A stretch of DNA of 64,000 bases, taken from assembly GCA_014549065.1 (NCBI GenBank), contig JACDOX010000171.1, forward strand, positions 335,866 through 399,865, written 5' to 3'. This DNA comes from Cardinalis cardinalis (taxonomy: Eukaryota; Chordata; Aves; Passeriformes; Cardinalidae). How positions within the stretch are numbered: position 1 is the first letter of the stretch; each line of letters begins with the position of its first letter. The notes under the pieces were generated by a model that was not told where the DNA came from, did no database searches, and saw only the letters and a list, made by a program, of their open reading frames with translations. The position numbers and the translations under genes were made by a program. Below are positions 11,101 to 23,800 of the stretch, piece by piece.

Positions 11101-14100
11101 ATCATCTAGAATTGCCAGTAAAGGATGGGCTGTGTCCTCATTAAGGTAGAAGCAGGTGCCTGCAAGAGAAAATGTCTAAGGTTAACTCCAGTATCTCCAT
11201 ATAACATTAGAATTGCAGCAAGGGTGTGATAAAATGTTATTTGGATCCACAAAAAGATTCACCAATGCTCTATAAAGGTGGCTGGCATTGAGAGGACAAG
11301 ATCATATTTTTAATTTTTTCTAATAAATGTTTGTTTTACAGCTTAACACTGTTTAGTTTCAGCCTGGTGAAAAGCAGGGGACTTAGCCTGGTTTTGAACC
11401 CTACCAGGGCTCAAAGCTGCAGGCATTGTGCAGGAAGCAGCTATTCAGAGATGAGGAGTCCTCTCTGCAATGGACTGTTGGTTTCAAGTAATCTATTTTT
11501 AATCACTGAAATGAGAAAAGGGGCTTAGAGGACTCTCCATGGCCTCGGCCATCCCCATAAATGCTGGGCAGTTTGAAGAGAAAGGATCCCTCGTGCTTCA
11601 GCACCTCCCTTGGCAGACCAACCCTCAGAGAGGGTCTGGATAAAAGTCCAGCCCAGGATAAAAGTGCTTCTGCCTTTCTTCCTGCAGAGACTTCACAGAG
11701 CAGCTCTGATACTCTGGGGCCTGAGGAGCAGCCACCATTGGCACAGCTGCTGTTTGTAGTTGGTGCTTGTTTACCCACCCCAGAAAGGATCAAAGGCCGT
11801 TCACAGTGTTGGAGGTGGGTTCTTGCAGCCAACAGATCAATTTGCATCAGCTGTTTGCATAATGTAGACTCCGAGAAGATAAATCTCCCCATGGTAATCC
11901 CAAATGAAATCATTATAATCAAACTGCAAGTTACTTCATTGCAAATACAATACAAACAATGACAGGGCAATTACAGGCATGTGCTCCTGAAAACAAACAC
12001 ATGCTGTGCAAACAGAATGGGCAATTTCAAATATTGAGTTTGATTTAAGCAGTTGGAATACACACAAACGATGGTAACACAACAACAGTTTTCCTCTCCA
12101 GGGATTTAAGGATGAGCATTTCTTTTCTGTGGTGTCACTGCTGTGTGGCAGACAGGTTTTTTTACTAAAACATAACCTTGTGTGGTCATCTTGCTGAATA
12201 AATACAATTTTCAAACGTCTCACAGAAGGTGAGGACAGAAGAGACACAGGTAAGGTGTGAATGGCATGGGAGATTTGAGATGAGCAGTGAAGTTGCAGTA
12301 GTGATGAAGGTGAGCACTGATATCTGCTAAATGGCTCTAGAAAGTGCTGTCTCAGCCATAATTTCCAGCAGCAGCTGCATTACATGGTAATCTCTGAAGT
12401 AAATGACACTACAACTTTCCTCATTGGTGTGTCAGTAGGCTGGCAATACGTGNGTGTTGACACTGTCTTTTAAAATGTTTAGAAATTAGTAACTTTNAAG
12501 TACCAAATGCACCAGACAGCAATAATATAAATTACAGAGCTAAAGCAATGCACTTATTGTTACAAGAAGTTGCTTTTTTCATTCNTAAAAGGTTACCAGG
12601 TGTGTAATTAGATGTGAGAGATTAGGACCTGGTCCAGAGGCCATTGAAACCAGCAGGAATCTCTCTGTTAAGACAATAGCTGCTCCAATAAGCTGCTGGA
12701 GTTGTTCCAAGCTGTACAGTACCTGTGGTGTCTATCAGGACAGGTTCACTTCTTTCACTGGAACCACCCAGGTTTTGGGCTCTGACACAGATGTGATACT
12801 TTTGTGTTGGCTGGAGGTGAATTAGGACTTCACAGTTAGGGATCCCAACAATAGATCTACAGAAAACAAATCCATAGAAAACGACAGGGTAGAAAACAAA
12901 GGTGGGCCTTTGAAATTATTTTTCTGAGCAACAAGGAAGACATTACACTTCAACATGTCTTGTAAACAATCAACAACATTTTATCTTGTACAATTGTCAG
13001 TAGCAGGGCAAGAAAGAGTCTGTCACAGACTGCAGATTTTTACATTTGCTTCNGCCCTTTTCCCATACCTATAATTCTCATGTAGTAATTTCTGATTAAC
13101 ATTTTACAACTAGTTTTACTAAGAAGATTGTTTGTAAATGTAAATTCACCAGAAGATCATGGGTCCTTTCTTAGTCCTATCTGATGCCACACAATTGAAA
13201 TGGTTTCATCTCTACAGGCCATGGGCTCAAAGAAGAGTAACTCACTCAGTAATAACATCATCATTTTCTTCATCTGTCAGCTTGGACAATTCAACTGTGT
13301 AGGAATCCACAGGGTTAATGTCTCTGGATTCCCAGCACACCAGTGCTGCATTTTCACAGCTTCGGATCTTTTTATTCTTTATGATAGGTGGTGAAGGAGC
13401 TAAAAAGTAGGAAAAAGAACAATTCTGAGCTGTTGCTTGAAGATGTTTGCAAACAACATGCTTTGAAGACAAACAAATGGAAAAATGTTGTTTACTAATA
13501 CTGGGTAGGTAAAGAAACCTGCTTCCCCAATGGACAATAAACAGCAGGTAGAGTGATTAACAGTACTATTTAAAGACTTCATTTAGACTATAAAGGTCCC
13601 AAGAGAATTAAACAGAGAAATAACATAAAGACTGATTACACAATTGTTTTCTATCATTAGTTTTAATTTTGTCATAAAGGTGCATCTCTTTTCTGAGATA
13701 TCAAAGACATCTGGAACAAGCACTTGAAGGTCTCACACTGACTTGCTCAATCTGATGTCAGGATTTCACACAATGTCCTAGACTGAACTGCAATTAAAAA
13801 GAACAGGATAACAGGTGAATCCACAAGACACCTATAGGCCAATGAAAGGAGAGCTGGGATTCATCTGGCAGAACCAGGAAACTTGAACCTTTTTCACAGC
13901 TGGTCTACATGCTTGCATTTAAATAAGTTATTTTGTCTCTCTGCTTCTGTTTCTGCCACTCTAAAACAGGGATAGTTGGCATGACAGGCTCTCCAAATAA
14001 AAGTAGGGAATTCCCATGCAGTCAGTAGGCTTACATCAGAAGAAAGTGCCCAGAAAGCATTACTTGCATAAAATGCAGAGATTATTTTGAATTTCACTGT

Positions 14101-17100
14101 GAAGATTACAAAGTTGCAGGAACAAAATATTTTTACCTGTTACATAAACTGCTCTTTCACTTGGTGGGCTGATACCGGAGGCATTTAAAGCACTGACCCA
14201 AAATTCNTACTGTGTATTTGGCAACAGATCAGTAATGGTGCAGTATGTTTCTTTGACTTTTAGTGTATGCTCTGAAATGACAACAACAAAGAATTTACAG
14301 TGCCTTTACACACTTGCCCACTCTTCCCNAGAGCTGCATCACACAGTGGAGTTGGGGTGCATTGTTTTGGGTGCTGAGTTCAGGAGAGCTCCTTGTGCTC
14401 CANACCCTTTGATCAGCTGTCAGGCAGTTTCACAATGCCTTCCTCTAAAGCTGCATAAATCAGATGGGACAAGAGCTGAAGCTATTTTACTGCTCATTTC
14501 TCATTCTTCACCTTATAAAATTCCAATAGTTTCTGCTTTTCTTTCTGAACTGACCACTGGCACTCTGCTGGCTTCCACTTTTGAAGGTTCTGCAGTTTTA
14601 GAACAGTTTTAGCAAAGGCAGTTTTGTCACAAGGCTGAGACATTTTGGTTCTGTGGTTTTCTGTGTGCCTGTGCATCTTAGGGAGTTACAGACTATTATT
14701 AGCACTAAGATAAGCTGTAAAATCATCTGGGGGTTTCAGTTGGAGTGCTGATGATATGATTATTTGCTCTTTAAAAATACTGTGATTTAAAAATACATGA
14801 ATGTTCTAATGCAGTGCCCACCCTCCAGAAATCCTCATGACTCCATCCACTGCTATCCCTGCTGCTGCCACGTCCTGTCTTTGNCCCTGTGATGGGTCCT
14901 GCTGCAGCTGGCAGCATGGCAGACCTGGCAGGGGAAGAGAGANAAAGCAGATGGTGGTGGCAGATATGACAGTTTTGGTGGCAGACAGTGCACAAGGCAT
15001 GCAGAGGCACTTTGGCATCAGCTGGTTTTGCCAGTGGAGGGCTGAGGTGTCCCTTGGGCCCCAGCCTCCTTACCTCCTTGCCCATCACTGTGCCTCTCAT
15101 TGCTCACGGGTTGGTAGCTCAGCTGGTAGCACTCCACAGTGTCATCTGAGAAGAGGCCCCAGCAAACTCTCAGTGAAGTGCCAGTTGCTGCATTGGGAGC
15201 CTGGGGATTGATCACAGGGGCACAAGGAGCTGCAAAGGAAAAAACAGGTCAGTTTTTGAATGTATAATCATGGCTTGNTGTACCTCTCCTCTCACAGAGG
15301 TGTTTGCACAAAGCCTTGGCACTGAATACGGTCATGTTCCTCCATTCCTCCCACATGGAGAAAAATCAGGAGCTGACTCTGTAAACAATTGCAGATAGTA
15401 ATCAGGTCACTGGTGTGTGAGAATTAGTCTTGCTTCAAAACAAAGTCAAACTAATGAAATAAATAAACCTCAGCCTTCCCTTCCTCTGAGGGTTGTTCCA
15501 GTGAGCCCAACATCTGCCATGCCAGGACTCCTGCCAGCCACCCAGGGATCAGGGAAAAGCTGTACAACAGNGGGGCATCAGCACAGCCAAACAAGCACTA
15601 AATGCTGTTTTGTGTTAAGAAAACACAGTATTGGGTTTAAAAAAAGAATAATGTTCTTTCTGACCATTTGTGATGCACCAGAAAATATTTAATATTTTAG
15701 GCGTTTTTTAGTTATTCAAAATTATGTTATGCTGTTTCCTGTGGATGATGGTGGGGGGGAAAATGCTTGCTAAATAGCAGAGGAATAAGTCACTGAAATC
15801 TGTTCATCAGGAGAAGCTGGGTAAGTTATTTAAAGCAGTCTGGGGTTCCTCTCTATTTTGTTCAAGCAACTACAAGGTGAGAGAAGTTATCACTGACTAA
15901 GCGTGCCTGACTCCTCAACAGAAGGGGGTAATCTTCATGAGTCTTCTAGGAAATCATCCAGCAAAAGCCAGGAAGTCCCAATTTAGCAATAATTCTGGTA
16001 ATTTTACACTGAAAACAAATGGAAAAAAATCAAAAATATCTTCCAGTGTCCCTGTATATAAAGACAAATTAAAAGAAAAACCAAAAAACTAGAAGGAAAA
16101 CTAGGGACAAGTTAATTCTGCCTTTGCAGATCTCCTTTAAGAGAAGTAATGTTTAATACATATCCTTACTTAAATGTAAATGGGTGTGAAATAATGATCA
16201 GTTAGGAAGAGTACCTGGAATAGCATTAATGGAGTTCATTAGTTGTTCAACTTCAGAGACATCTATGACCCGCTCTTCAAAGTCTGGCAGTGTTGAAAGC
16301 TCTAAATTCACTTCTTGCTTTAAGAATTCTTCCAGCCTGTGATTGTAGGGGAAAAAAAGAATGTCTAATTGGAAGTACCATAGTGTTGGAGGTATCTGTC
16401 TATGAAGCCTATTTTTAAGAGAATAGCAGACTCCAAATTAACATCTATTTCCTTAAAACACCGTTTTCACAGCTGTACAAGCTCAGCCTCCTCTGCCTGT
16501 AGCTTGGAGATACGTGGCCACCAGTGCCCCAAGATGCCAAAGAGAGCTGGCTGCTGCTGCTGGGGCTGAGGGCCACCCTGGTGTGCCCTGCTCCTGCAGA
16601 GAGCAGGGGAGTGGGGTGTGCCCAGCATCTCCCTGTGGGAAGCACCCTATTAGCTCCATAACTTCCATTATTTTGAATTCACACTATTATTAATTCATGA
16701 CTTCCTGGCTCTGGGTGGTGTAAATTTGAAAGAAAGGGGTATCTTTTCTCTGTGCTTTCATGAACAGTAACAGTCAATTAAGAGGGTGTTTTTTGCCTAT
16801 GATTTAGTGTGCCCTAAGACTTCTTCCAATTGCTCCAATATTTTTCAGTATCTGTTCTGAGCTCCCACAGCTTGACTTTCTACCCCACTATATTAATGCA
16901 TAAATAAGCCTGTTACAGTATATTTAGGGAGCTCAATTTTAGTCTCAATTTGGATCCAGAGTGGTTATTTCAAGAGCTTTAGCAATCCTGTTTCTCAGTG
17001 AAATTACTTCCTTATGACTAAGCTGAAAACACTGATTTATTCAGGCTCCAACTCTCCTTTCGGATTTCTTGAAATTGGATCCAAACAAGTTTTGAGTGTT

Positions 17101-20100
17101 AAGTTTCTTAGAGCAACTTTTTCTGATGCACTTTAAAACAAAAATACTAAATATACTTTTTCTGATGCACTTTAAAACAAAAATACTAAATATTTCAATA
17201 GCTCTAGTGGCTTAGACAACATTGGTGTGCCTGAACAAAGTCCAGAACACGCAAGCATCTCCAATAACCCATCCAATTAGCAGGAAGAAATGTGACACAA
17301 AATCCCAGACTGTGACACTACCTGTCAGCCATGGTTACTGCTGCCTGTTGGAAAAAAAGGACAGAGTGTTAGAGGTAGAAAAGTCCAGAGTCAGACTACA
17401 TCATGCTGTTGACCTGTCTTACACAAATTGCCCCAGATGCAATACTTGGACTGAAGTAATTGGCTCTCACCCAATTCTGAGAACAAAGCCAGCCCTTTCT
17501 ACTGAAGTGGACAGATCTTGGCTGAATTTACAGAAAGATGATGAGCAATATCAGGTAGTCATCAGTGTCTGCCCGTGGAGACTTTAGACCAATTCCTCCC
17601 TTGGTTGTCCAAAGTGCCAACAGATCCCTCACAAACAACCAAAAATCAGCTGGGCAAAAGAACTNATGAAATTATCTGTGCTGGAGGGAGTCTGAGCAGT
17701 GCATGGAACTGGAAGACAGATGTNCAGGAGAAACCTAAGCCCCTGAGAGCTCAACACCAACATTCACTTTTTGATGAATAATAGTTCTTAGGGGCGATGT
17801 AAACTGTTTACAAGCTAAGGAGAAAATAAGTTTATTCCAGAGATGCAGAGGAATGGGAAAAGTCAGCTCATGAGAAGAACTCAGCAGGCTGGAGTCATAG
17901 CAAACTGACCCACAGAAGTACACTGGTGTTATGAGATCTGTTGTCCAGTTCAGAAGTTACTGTCACTGTGCTACAGAAATGCTCCCACCCACCTTAGTCA
18001 CAGGATAGCTCAGGTGAGAGCAATCACACCATCTGTGAAAATTCTGATTTTTTTCTCCAATTATTTTTCTACCTGCCAAAGAAAAATATCTTCTTGACAC
18101 CACCTCAAGAGTGGGATTTCATCCATCACTTTGCAGGAGCTTTTGACATATTTCAGCTGAACTTTCCTCCAAAACGAGCAAGAAAAGGAAACATCTTCCT
18201 AAGTGATTACATCAGCCTGCCTGCTGTGNGCCCAGAATAGAGCAAGAGAGCTGAGCCTGCACAAGGCAAGGAACACTAACTGCTTCCAGAGTTTCCCCAG
18301 ATAAGCATTTCAGCAAGATATCTTCTCTCTGAACCNCAGTGTGACTCACAAATGAATGAGCATCCAAATTACAAACTTCTGCTTCTGCATTTTGCCCCCA
18401 TTGTGTTGCCCTACTAAGTCAATGCCACCATGCCAAGCATGAGGAGCAGTGACAGCACCATAGACTGAGCATCCAAAATTCTCCTTAGCAATAAGGCTGC
18501 TTGGCACTTCTCAGACAGGGATTACTTGCAAGCAGCAAAAAGCTCTTCAACAGTTAAAANTCTTTACCTTCATAAATTCAGCTTTGTCATTTTCCAGGAA
18601 AAGCTCCTGGGTTTCATCTGTCAGCTCCTTGCAGGTGTCAAGATGTTTTCCACAACTGACCAGCTGCTCATACAGAGCTTCCAGCTTCTGCCTCTTCTCT
18701 TCTCCCAGTGCTTCCAGCTGCTCTTCATACTTCTGAGCAAGCACTTGCACTGCATCGTTGTAATGCACCTCAAAGTTCTGCTCCTGCCTCCCAAAATTTT
18801 CCTGCAGGATATTTGAAGGTTTGTACCTTGGCATCAAGCCTGATCCACAGGTCANGCAGAGGAAAATCTTACTCTGGTCTGCCTAAACTTCTCCTTACCA
18901 TAGAGGTAATGTGTCATTATTTAATTCACAAAACTAGGACACNGTACCAGTACACAGAAGGTGTAATTTGACTTATGTGCATTTTTAGGGGTTTACTCTG
19001 ATCATTCACCCCCCACCGAAGCACAAAAGTGTTGGATTTTGTTCCAGACATAAGAGCAACAGAAATTACAGCAGGAACAATGATGTAAAGCAACCTAAAC
19101 CCAGGGGGCACAACTAGGATATATCCTAGCCATAATCTCACAAGCATTTCCACCAACACAGTGAAGCACATCCTTCCATGAGAGAAACCATGGCAACTCA
19201 GTGGGATTCATGGATTTGTGCTGAGGGAGCTGGGTAGCTAATGCTGCTATCCTCACTCACAGCTGGAGAAAGCATTAGGAAGGAAAATTTAAGGAGCAGG
19301 CAAGTCAAGGAGCAGTCCCAGCAGCTGCTCACTGTTCAGGCACTGATGTCCTCCCGTGCCACATGCAGCAGAAAAGACTGCAGTGCCTTGAGCTGTTGCT
19401 TCAGTTTGACCTTGCTGCCAGCTGACCTCCTTCCCCTGGGGCCAAGTTGACAGCAGCCGAGTGGGAGCACAACTCTTAAAGTCATCAGCTTGAAGCAGCT
19501 GGTCCAAGGATTTGCCTGGATCTGACACTTCTGTGAATGAAACTGAGGGAACACAAGGGCTGCACTCTGGATGGACTGGTTAGATCATAGCTCTTTGGCC
19601 ATTTAAAGCCAAGATGACCTGAGTGGGGGTGACTTTATTTCTGAATGCAAACTTCTGTGCAAATTATAAATGTGGTTTTACTAGCCCGCTTAAAAAAATC
19701 TTTAGGATGAGTTTTCCTGAGTACTTCAGTCTGGACACACCCCAAGATAACTCTGTGCTCTGTTACTGTAAGTACTCACCTCATTAACAACCAAACACTC
19801 TGAATGTCAGTATGACTGTCAAAACTGTTTAACCCCACTACCATAAAGTTAGCCCAAGAGAAAATGCCTTACCTCTACAGTGATGAAGATTTCCTCCAAA
19901 TGGCTGGCAACATTTTCCATCTGAGCAATCTGTTCTTCCAACTTGCACATGTTTTTATGGATCTCCTCCTACAAAACACCCAGTGTGATTCTTACTGTGT
20001 CCAAAGACTGTTTTAGAGGCACCACAGTACACCTGTGTTACTCTCACCTTTTCACTTTCCACAGCACTGGGGAGCTGAGCAACCTCGTGATCCTTGTGTT

Positions 20101-20168
20101 CACCAAACAGTTTGTCAAAAGCTCGGATTGGTATCTTGCAGGTGGAACAAAAAACATCTGCTGCTTCT

Positions 20169-20200
<32 letters not shown>

Positions 20201-20815
20201 ACTGACAGCCTGACTGTTCCACTCGTCTGACATGCCGCCACTGCTTAGCCCCCCTCTGGACCATATGCTGCTCTCAGCCTCATCATCTGCTCTGGCTTTG
20301 CTCTGATTTTCACCTTGAGAAGCCTCATCAGGAAGTCCTTGTTGCTTTGTGCTTTGACTTGGATCTTTCACTGAAGAGCTGCTTTTTGATCTGTTATATA
20401 TGGAGCCTTGTAATCCTGCTTTTTCTGTGCGAGCTGGTGGCCATCTGCTCTCCACCTTCTCCAGATGTCCTCCAAGAAGCTCAAGCTCTTTTTCTCTATC
20501 CTCATCAAGTCCATACATCTTAGCCAACTCCGCAACCTCCTTTTCCAAGTCATAGCCAACTTCTTGTGGGCACTGAACTTTTTCACTACTCAGTGCAGAT
20601 TCCCTTCTTGTATCCCCCAGAGATCTGTCTCCTCGACCAGAGGGCTCTTCNGGGAAGATATCAAACCGCTCCTTTGATCCATAAAGATCCATGTGATAAA
20701 AGATCAGACCTTCAGTCTCAGTGTCACTAGGCTCTGGGACTGGTGGGGAAGCTGAGTGATGCCGTGACTGGCCACTGGTCTCATAGTCTCTCGTGCTGCC
20801 AGGTCTGGATGACAT
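7871..20815 (-). CDS. FSD2: FSD2, fibronectin type III and SPRY domain-containing protein 2
   Basis: Twelve coding exons in transcript order: 20048-20815, 19873-19968, 18568-18801, 17322-17344, 16215-16336, 15074-15229, 14137-14271, 13246-13399, 12723-12856, 11027-11159, 8869-9045, 7871-8123. All junctions are GT-AG with consistent phases, giving 2385 nt and 794 aa (human about 749). Order of domains: acidic N-terminus with a 12-Glu run at 206-217; a CxxC...HxxH zinc pair (C223, C226, H240, H243); coiled coil about 257-370; FN3-1 about 415-512; FN3-2 about 512-608; SPRY about 625-794. There is no RING, as in human FSD2. The ATG at 20815 (protein MSSRPG...) is the first in-frame ATG; the exon probably starts at 20855 after an acceptor TTTTACAAG. 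Human FSD2 is enriched in striated muscle and associated with the junctional sarcoplasmic reticulum (family knowledge). Ambiguous bases fall in several codons, including 14207 in a TAN codon that is presumably Tyr. The identity is secure from domain order, the matching peptides and synteny. Confidence 0.95.
8527..8680. repeat. FSD2 intronic repeat, copy A
   Basis: 154 bp, similar with scattered substitutions to 9694-9847 in the same orientation. It lies in the last intron, on the 3' side of the SPRY core exon. Confidence 0.85.
8869..9045 (-). CDS. FSD2: FSD2 SPRY core exon
   Basis: It encodes CIAILGSLIPFPGKHYWEVE and then VEEDTEYRIGVAFENTP..., carrying the SPRY signature HYWEVEV and RIGVAF. 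It ends at CCAG/GTAAGG. Two copies of a 154-bp intronic repeat flank this exon (8527-8680 and 9694-9847). Confidence 0.93.
9694..9847. repeat. FSD2 intronic repeat, copy B
   Basis: 154 bp, a direct repeat of 8527-8680, in the preceding intron. Both copies share landmarks such as ACAGAGAGACC, GGGTGCTTTGAAGATGCAA and CCAAATGCTTCTGAAACAC. Confidence 0.85.
10291..10340. repeat. T-rich (TTTTC)n tract
   Basis: An almost pure T/C tract in a FSD2 intron. On the coding (minus) strand it is A/G-rich. It looks like a + strand polypyrimidine tract before CAG but no + strand exon follows. Confidence 0.85.
13246..13399 (-). CDS. FSD2: FSD2 FN3-2 exon, first half
   Basis: It encodes APSPPIIKNKKIRSCENAAL followed by VCWESRDINPVDSYTVEL, a second FN3 start with the conserved Trp. 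It ends with two bases of a codon at an ACTGA/GTGAGT donor. Exon 12723-12856 completes the domain (ESIVGIPNCEV ... YHICVRAQNLGGSSERSEP). Confidence 0.93.
15074..15229 (-). CDS. FSD2: FSD2 FN3-1 exon, first half
   Basis: It encodes APCAPVINPQAPNAATGTSL and then RVCWGLFSDDTVECYQLSYQ: the proline-led A strand, the conserved Trp and the Tyr of an FN3 fold. The second half of the domain is exon 14137-14271, which carries the NTQ(Y)EFWVSALN motif. Confidence 0.93.
17116..17193. repeat. Perfect tandem duplication, 2 x 39 bp
   Basis: Units 17116-17154 and 17155-17193 are identical and adjacent. They lie between the 23-nt and 122-nt exons of FSD2. Confidence 0.9.
17322..17344 (-). CDS. FSD2: FSD2 23-nt microexon
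   Basis: Acceptor TTTCCAACAG and donor GTAGTG flank 23 bases that encode AAVTMAD plus two bases of the next codon. Joined to 16215-16336 it continues R-L-E-E-F-L-K, matching the human order DAVAMADRLGKFLK. A 23-nt exon at this point in the coiled coil is a known hallmark of TRIM-family gene structure. Confidence 0.88.
18568..18801 (-). CDS. FSD2: FSD2 coiled-coil exon
   Basis: It encodes 78 aa beginning ENFGRQEQNFEVHYNDAVQ, rich in Glu, Lys, Gln and Leu with heptad spacing. It continues the helix begun in the 96-nt exon at 19873-19968 (EEIHKNMCKLEEQIAQMENV...). This corresponds to the coiled coil of TRIM-type proteins. Confidence 0.93.
20048..20815 (-). CDS. FSD2: FSD2 first coding exon: acidic N-terminus and zinc pair
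   Basis: It encodes 256 aa, phase 0 at the donor (GAAAAG/GTGAGA). The segment FYHMDLYGSKERFDIF near residue 39 and ADVFCSTCKIPIRAFDKLF near residue 219 are the conserved landmarks. The Glu run just before the zinc pair is encoded by GAG/GAA repeats (about 20163-20198) and is likely length-variable. Confidence 0.93.
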
Positions 20816-20855
20816 TGGTATCCTCAGGGAGGCTTTTGAGATGATGAGACTCAAG

Positions 20856-23800
20856 CTTGTAAAAGATAAGAAAGATCTTTAGCTACATACTTAGAGATCA
20901 GGATTGAGTTTTTCTTGCTTAAAAGTATATGGATAGAATAGATTTGGCTGAGGACTGCTCACGTTCTGGAGGTAGGCATGGGAAAGACCAAAGTCTGTAG
21001 CTTCACTCCCCAAGTGAAGCTTCTGAAGGGAAGCCACAGGAAGCTTGTTTTCTTCTCACCTCAGTGCAAAGCACAGCAGAGAGTTGTCTCTGGTGTGCAT
21101 CCTCTTTTCTGAGTTTTTTACCTCATCTGTGACCCTGATGCCTGATTTCCCACTGTAGAGCAGTCCTGTCGTCAGATAAACACTGTGACTGTGCTTCAGG
21201 CACAGTTAGTGCTGTTCTGTGCAATTGGAAATGGCCTGGTTTGAAGCCTGCTCACTCTTCAACTGCTGTCAAGCATGTTTTCTGAACTGTCAGTCAGGCA
21301 TAATGTAGAATGTCCTCTGTTGTGACCACTGATCCCACAGAACACACCAGTAAGTGCCCTGGAAAGTCCTGTTCTGTATTTTTCAAGTTGCCATTCTTAA
21401 CACTGAAACTTGAGTCGAGGTCTTGGGTCCTTTCTAAAAAAATATCACAGAGAAAACATACTGCCCTTTGGGGCTTCTCCTGTGCTGTGGAAAATATACA
21501 TTTTAACATATAAAGCATTCAGTAACTATGGAGCAAGGCAGGCCATTGACCTCTGGACTGAGAGATGCCTGCTCTGAACCAAACCTTGCACATTTTGTCT
21601 GTTCTGTGCAAGGAGGGAGGTGTGAAAAGAGCATGTGCAGGTGACATGCAAAGCTATATGAAAAAGCAGATGCATGTGGGATAACATTAAAAGTGCAAAG
21701 GCAGTTTTAATGCTGATTCCCAAGCCCACTCTTTCCAATCAGCCTTTATTAACAGCAGTGATAACGCCAGTACAGAGTCAGAGCTCTCTCTNAGCTGAAA
21801 TGTCCCCACAGCCCTTNACTGCTCACCAACANGAATGGAATCANAGCTACAAAACTACTCAGATCAATTTTATCAGCAGTTTAGTACCACAAGCAAAAGA
21901 CTCCTCCATGGAAAGATTTCAGCTGAATATCAATTAATCTGTACTTACATCCTGTCCTAGGTAAGTGAAGCATGTGAAAGCTTTAAAATCACTTTCTCAC
22001 AGAAGAAAAAAAGCCAAAAGATCAGTCAGACATCAGTGTTATCAGACCTTCTGCATAAGCTTTCCCATAAATTTGCTCTCAAACTACTATTTATGGTCCT
22101 TTTGGTTTTGAGTAGTTGCTATTACCTCAAATTTATTTAATCAATATTTTACTAATTTTCCTGAGAAATGCTTAGCTAACAGAGTCAACACAATCAGTGA
22201 CTTAGTAGAAAGCAACNTCCCAAACCACTGAAAAATACTGAGACATTTTGCACTCTCTGGTTTTATATTCCTGGCTGAGTCCAGCCCTACAAATCNGTAA
22301 GAAAACCCACACAGAAGTTCATAGTTTGTCTTCTGGCACTGCAGACATGGTGTGGATTCTACAGTTAGCAATATCCTACTATGGACAAAAAGTTAGGCAG
22401 AAATACTATTTACGCTGAAGGCAATAAAATAAATCATGCAAATTCTAACATTTTAAACAGAGAAAAGGTCTTAACACATACCAGGAAATGTTGTCTGGCT
22501 CCCGCAAAGACTTTTTTCCCCATAATTAAAACAATAAGGCTTGCTTTAGAAGCTACTACTAATTAGAAAAGTGAATTAACATTTATTTTTCCTACCAAAA
22601 TGAAATGAAATAAATTAAAATTAGCATAATTAAGCTTGTCTGCAATCCTGCTGCCTAAATAAGATTTTCAGATGATTGCTCAGTGTTTGCTTGCTTTGCA
22701 GGCACAGATAAAATTACATGAAGCACGTTTAGATCCGTGACCACCAGTTATCATAAATACATAACAAAGAATGTTACTACCTAAAAACTTGCCTTCTATC
22801 TTAAGACGTCCTAAATTCTTCTGATAGCTCAGATGGCATCAAAGTTAACTTCTATTCCCCCTAGTAAAAATTAATTCACACGAAAGCAATTCCTTGCCAC
22901 TTTCCTGTAACTGCAGCTGGGAGACTTATTGCAGTAACCTTACCCTGCCTCTTTGCTCAGATAGGGGCATGCCAGCAATGAGCAATGGCACAAATATAGA
23001 TGTGCCCCGGCTGTCCTTCAGCAGTGTGCTGCTTGAGTGTCACCAGGATGAATGTCACACACTGAGAACAGGCTCTGGAGTACTGAGAGCAGCTACAGAG
23101 AGCCNTCACTAAAGCCAGAGTACCCTCTCACTTTTGGAGGTGGGATTAATAAACACTGCAGAGTGCATTCATTGCCTCTGGGTGTGATTTCCAAGGCTGG
23201 GGTGTTAGGCAGAGTGTCCTGAGNGGGATACACAAAATGTGCAAACAACTCACATGGCTGGACATGTGTTTACAGAGTTGCACAACTTAATGGAAGTGCC
23301 TGTTCTGTTCTTTGCAAACACTTACTGGTAAAGTGCTCTCAAATTTGCAGNAGCTTTTCTATGGGACTGAGTTGGAATCATGATCATATATTAGAAAGAA
23401 TAAAAGAAAATTTAGAGTTTAGAAAAAAAACCAAACCATACCATTAGTTATGCTTATTATACATATCCATACACCCTATGTGTGTGTATGCCAGACCTCT
23501 GGAAGTTAATTATGGTGAAGAAAGTGAACAATGGCCCCACTAGGGAGGTTTTCACAGGAACATATCCCTGCAGTCTGTGCTCAGTAGGGGTCCACCTGAT
23601 AAATAACAGGCTGTGTATTATCACTGATTATTTTGACTGCTGTAGCACTGGAGCTTTGTGAATCTGCTCATACCCACAGCTGCGCAGCACACACAGGCTG
23701 CTGCTTGTGAATGTGCTACCAAGCCAGCCCTGCTGGCAGNGGATTTTTAAGCACGTTTGAGAATGCTGAATTATATATGGCTTGAACTCAGGGGACGCCA

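Noticed and set aside
11503..11970. Overlapping frames of 133 and 155 codons on opposite strands in a FSD2 intron
   Set aside because: No splice sites joining FSD2 in phase and no recognisable domain; treated as chance.
20816..20854. Upstream extension of FSD2 from a TTG at 20854
   Set aside because: There is no ATG in that extension; the exon most likely starts at 20855 and translation at the ATG 20815.
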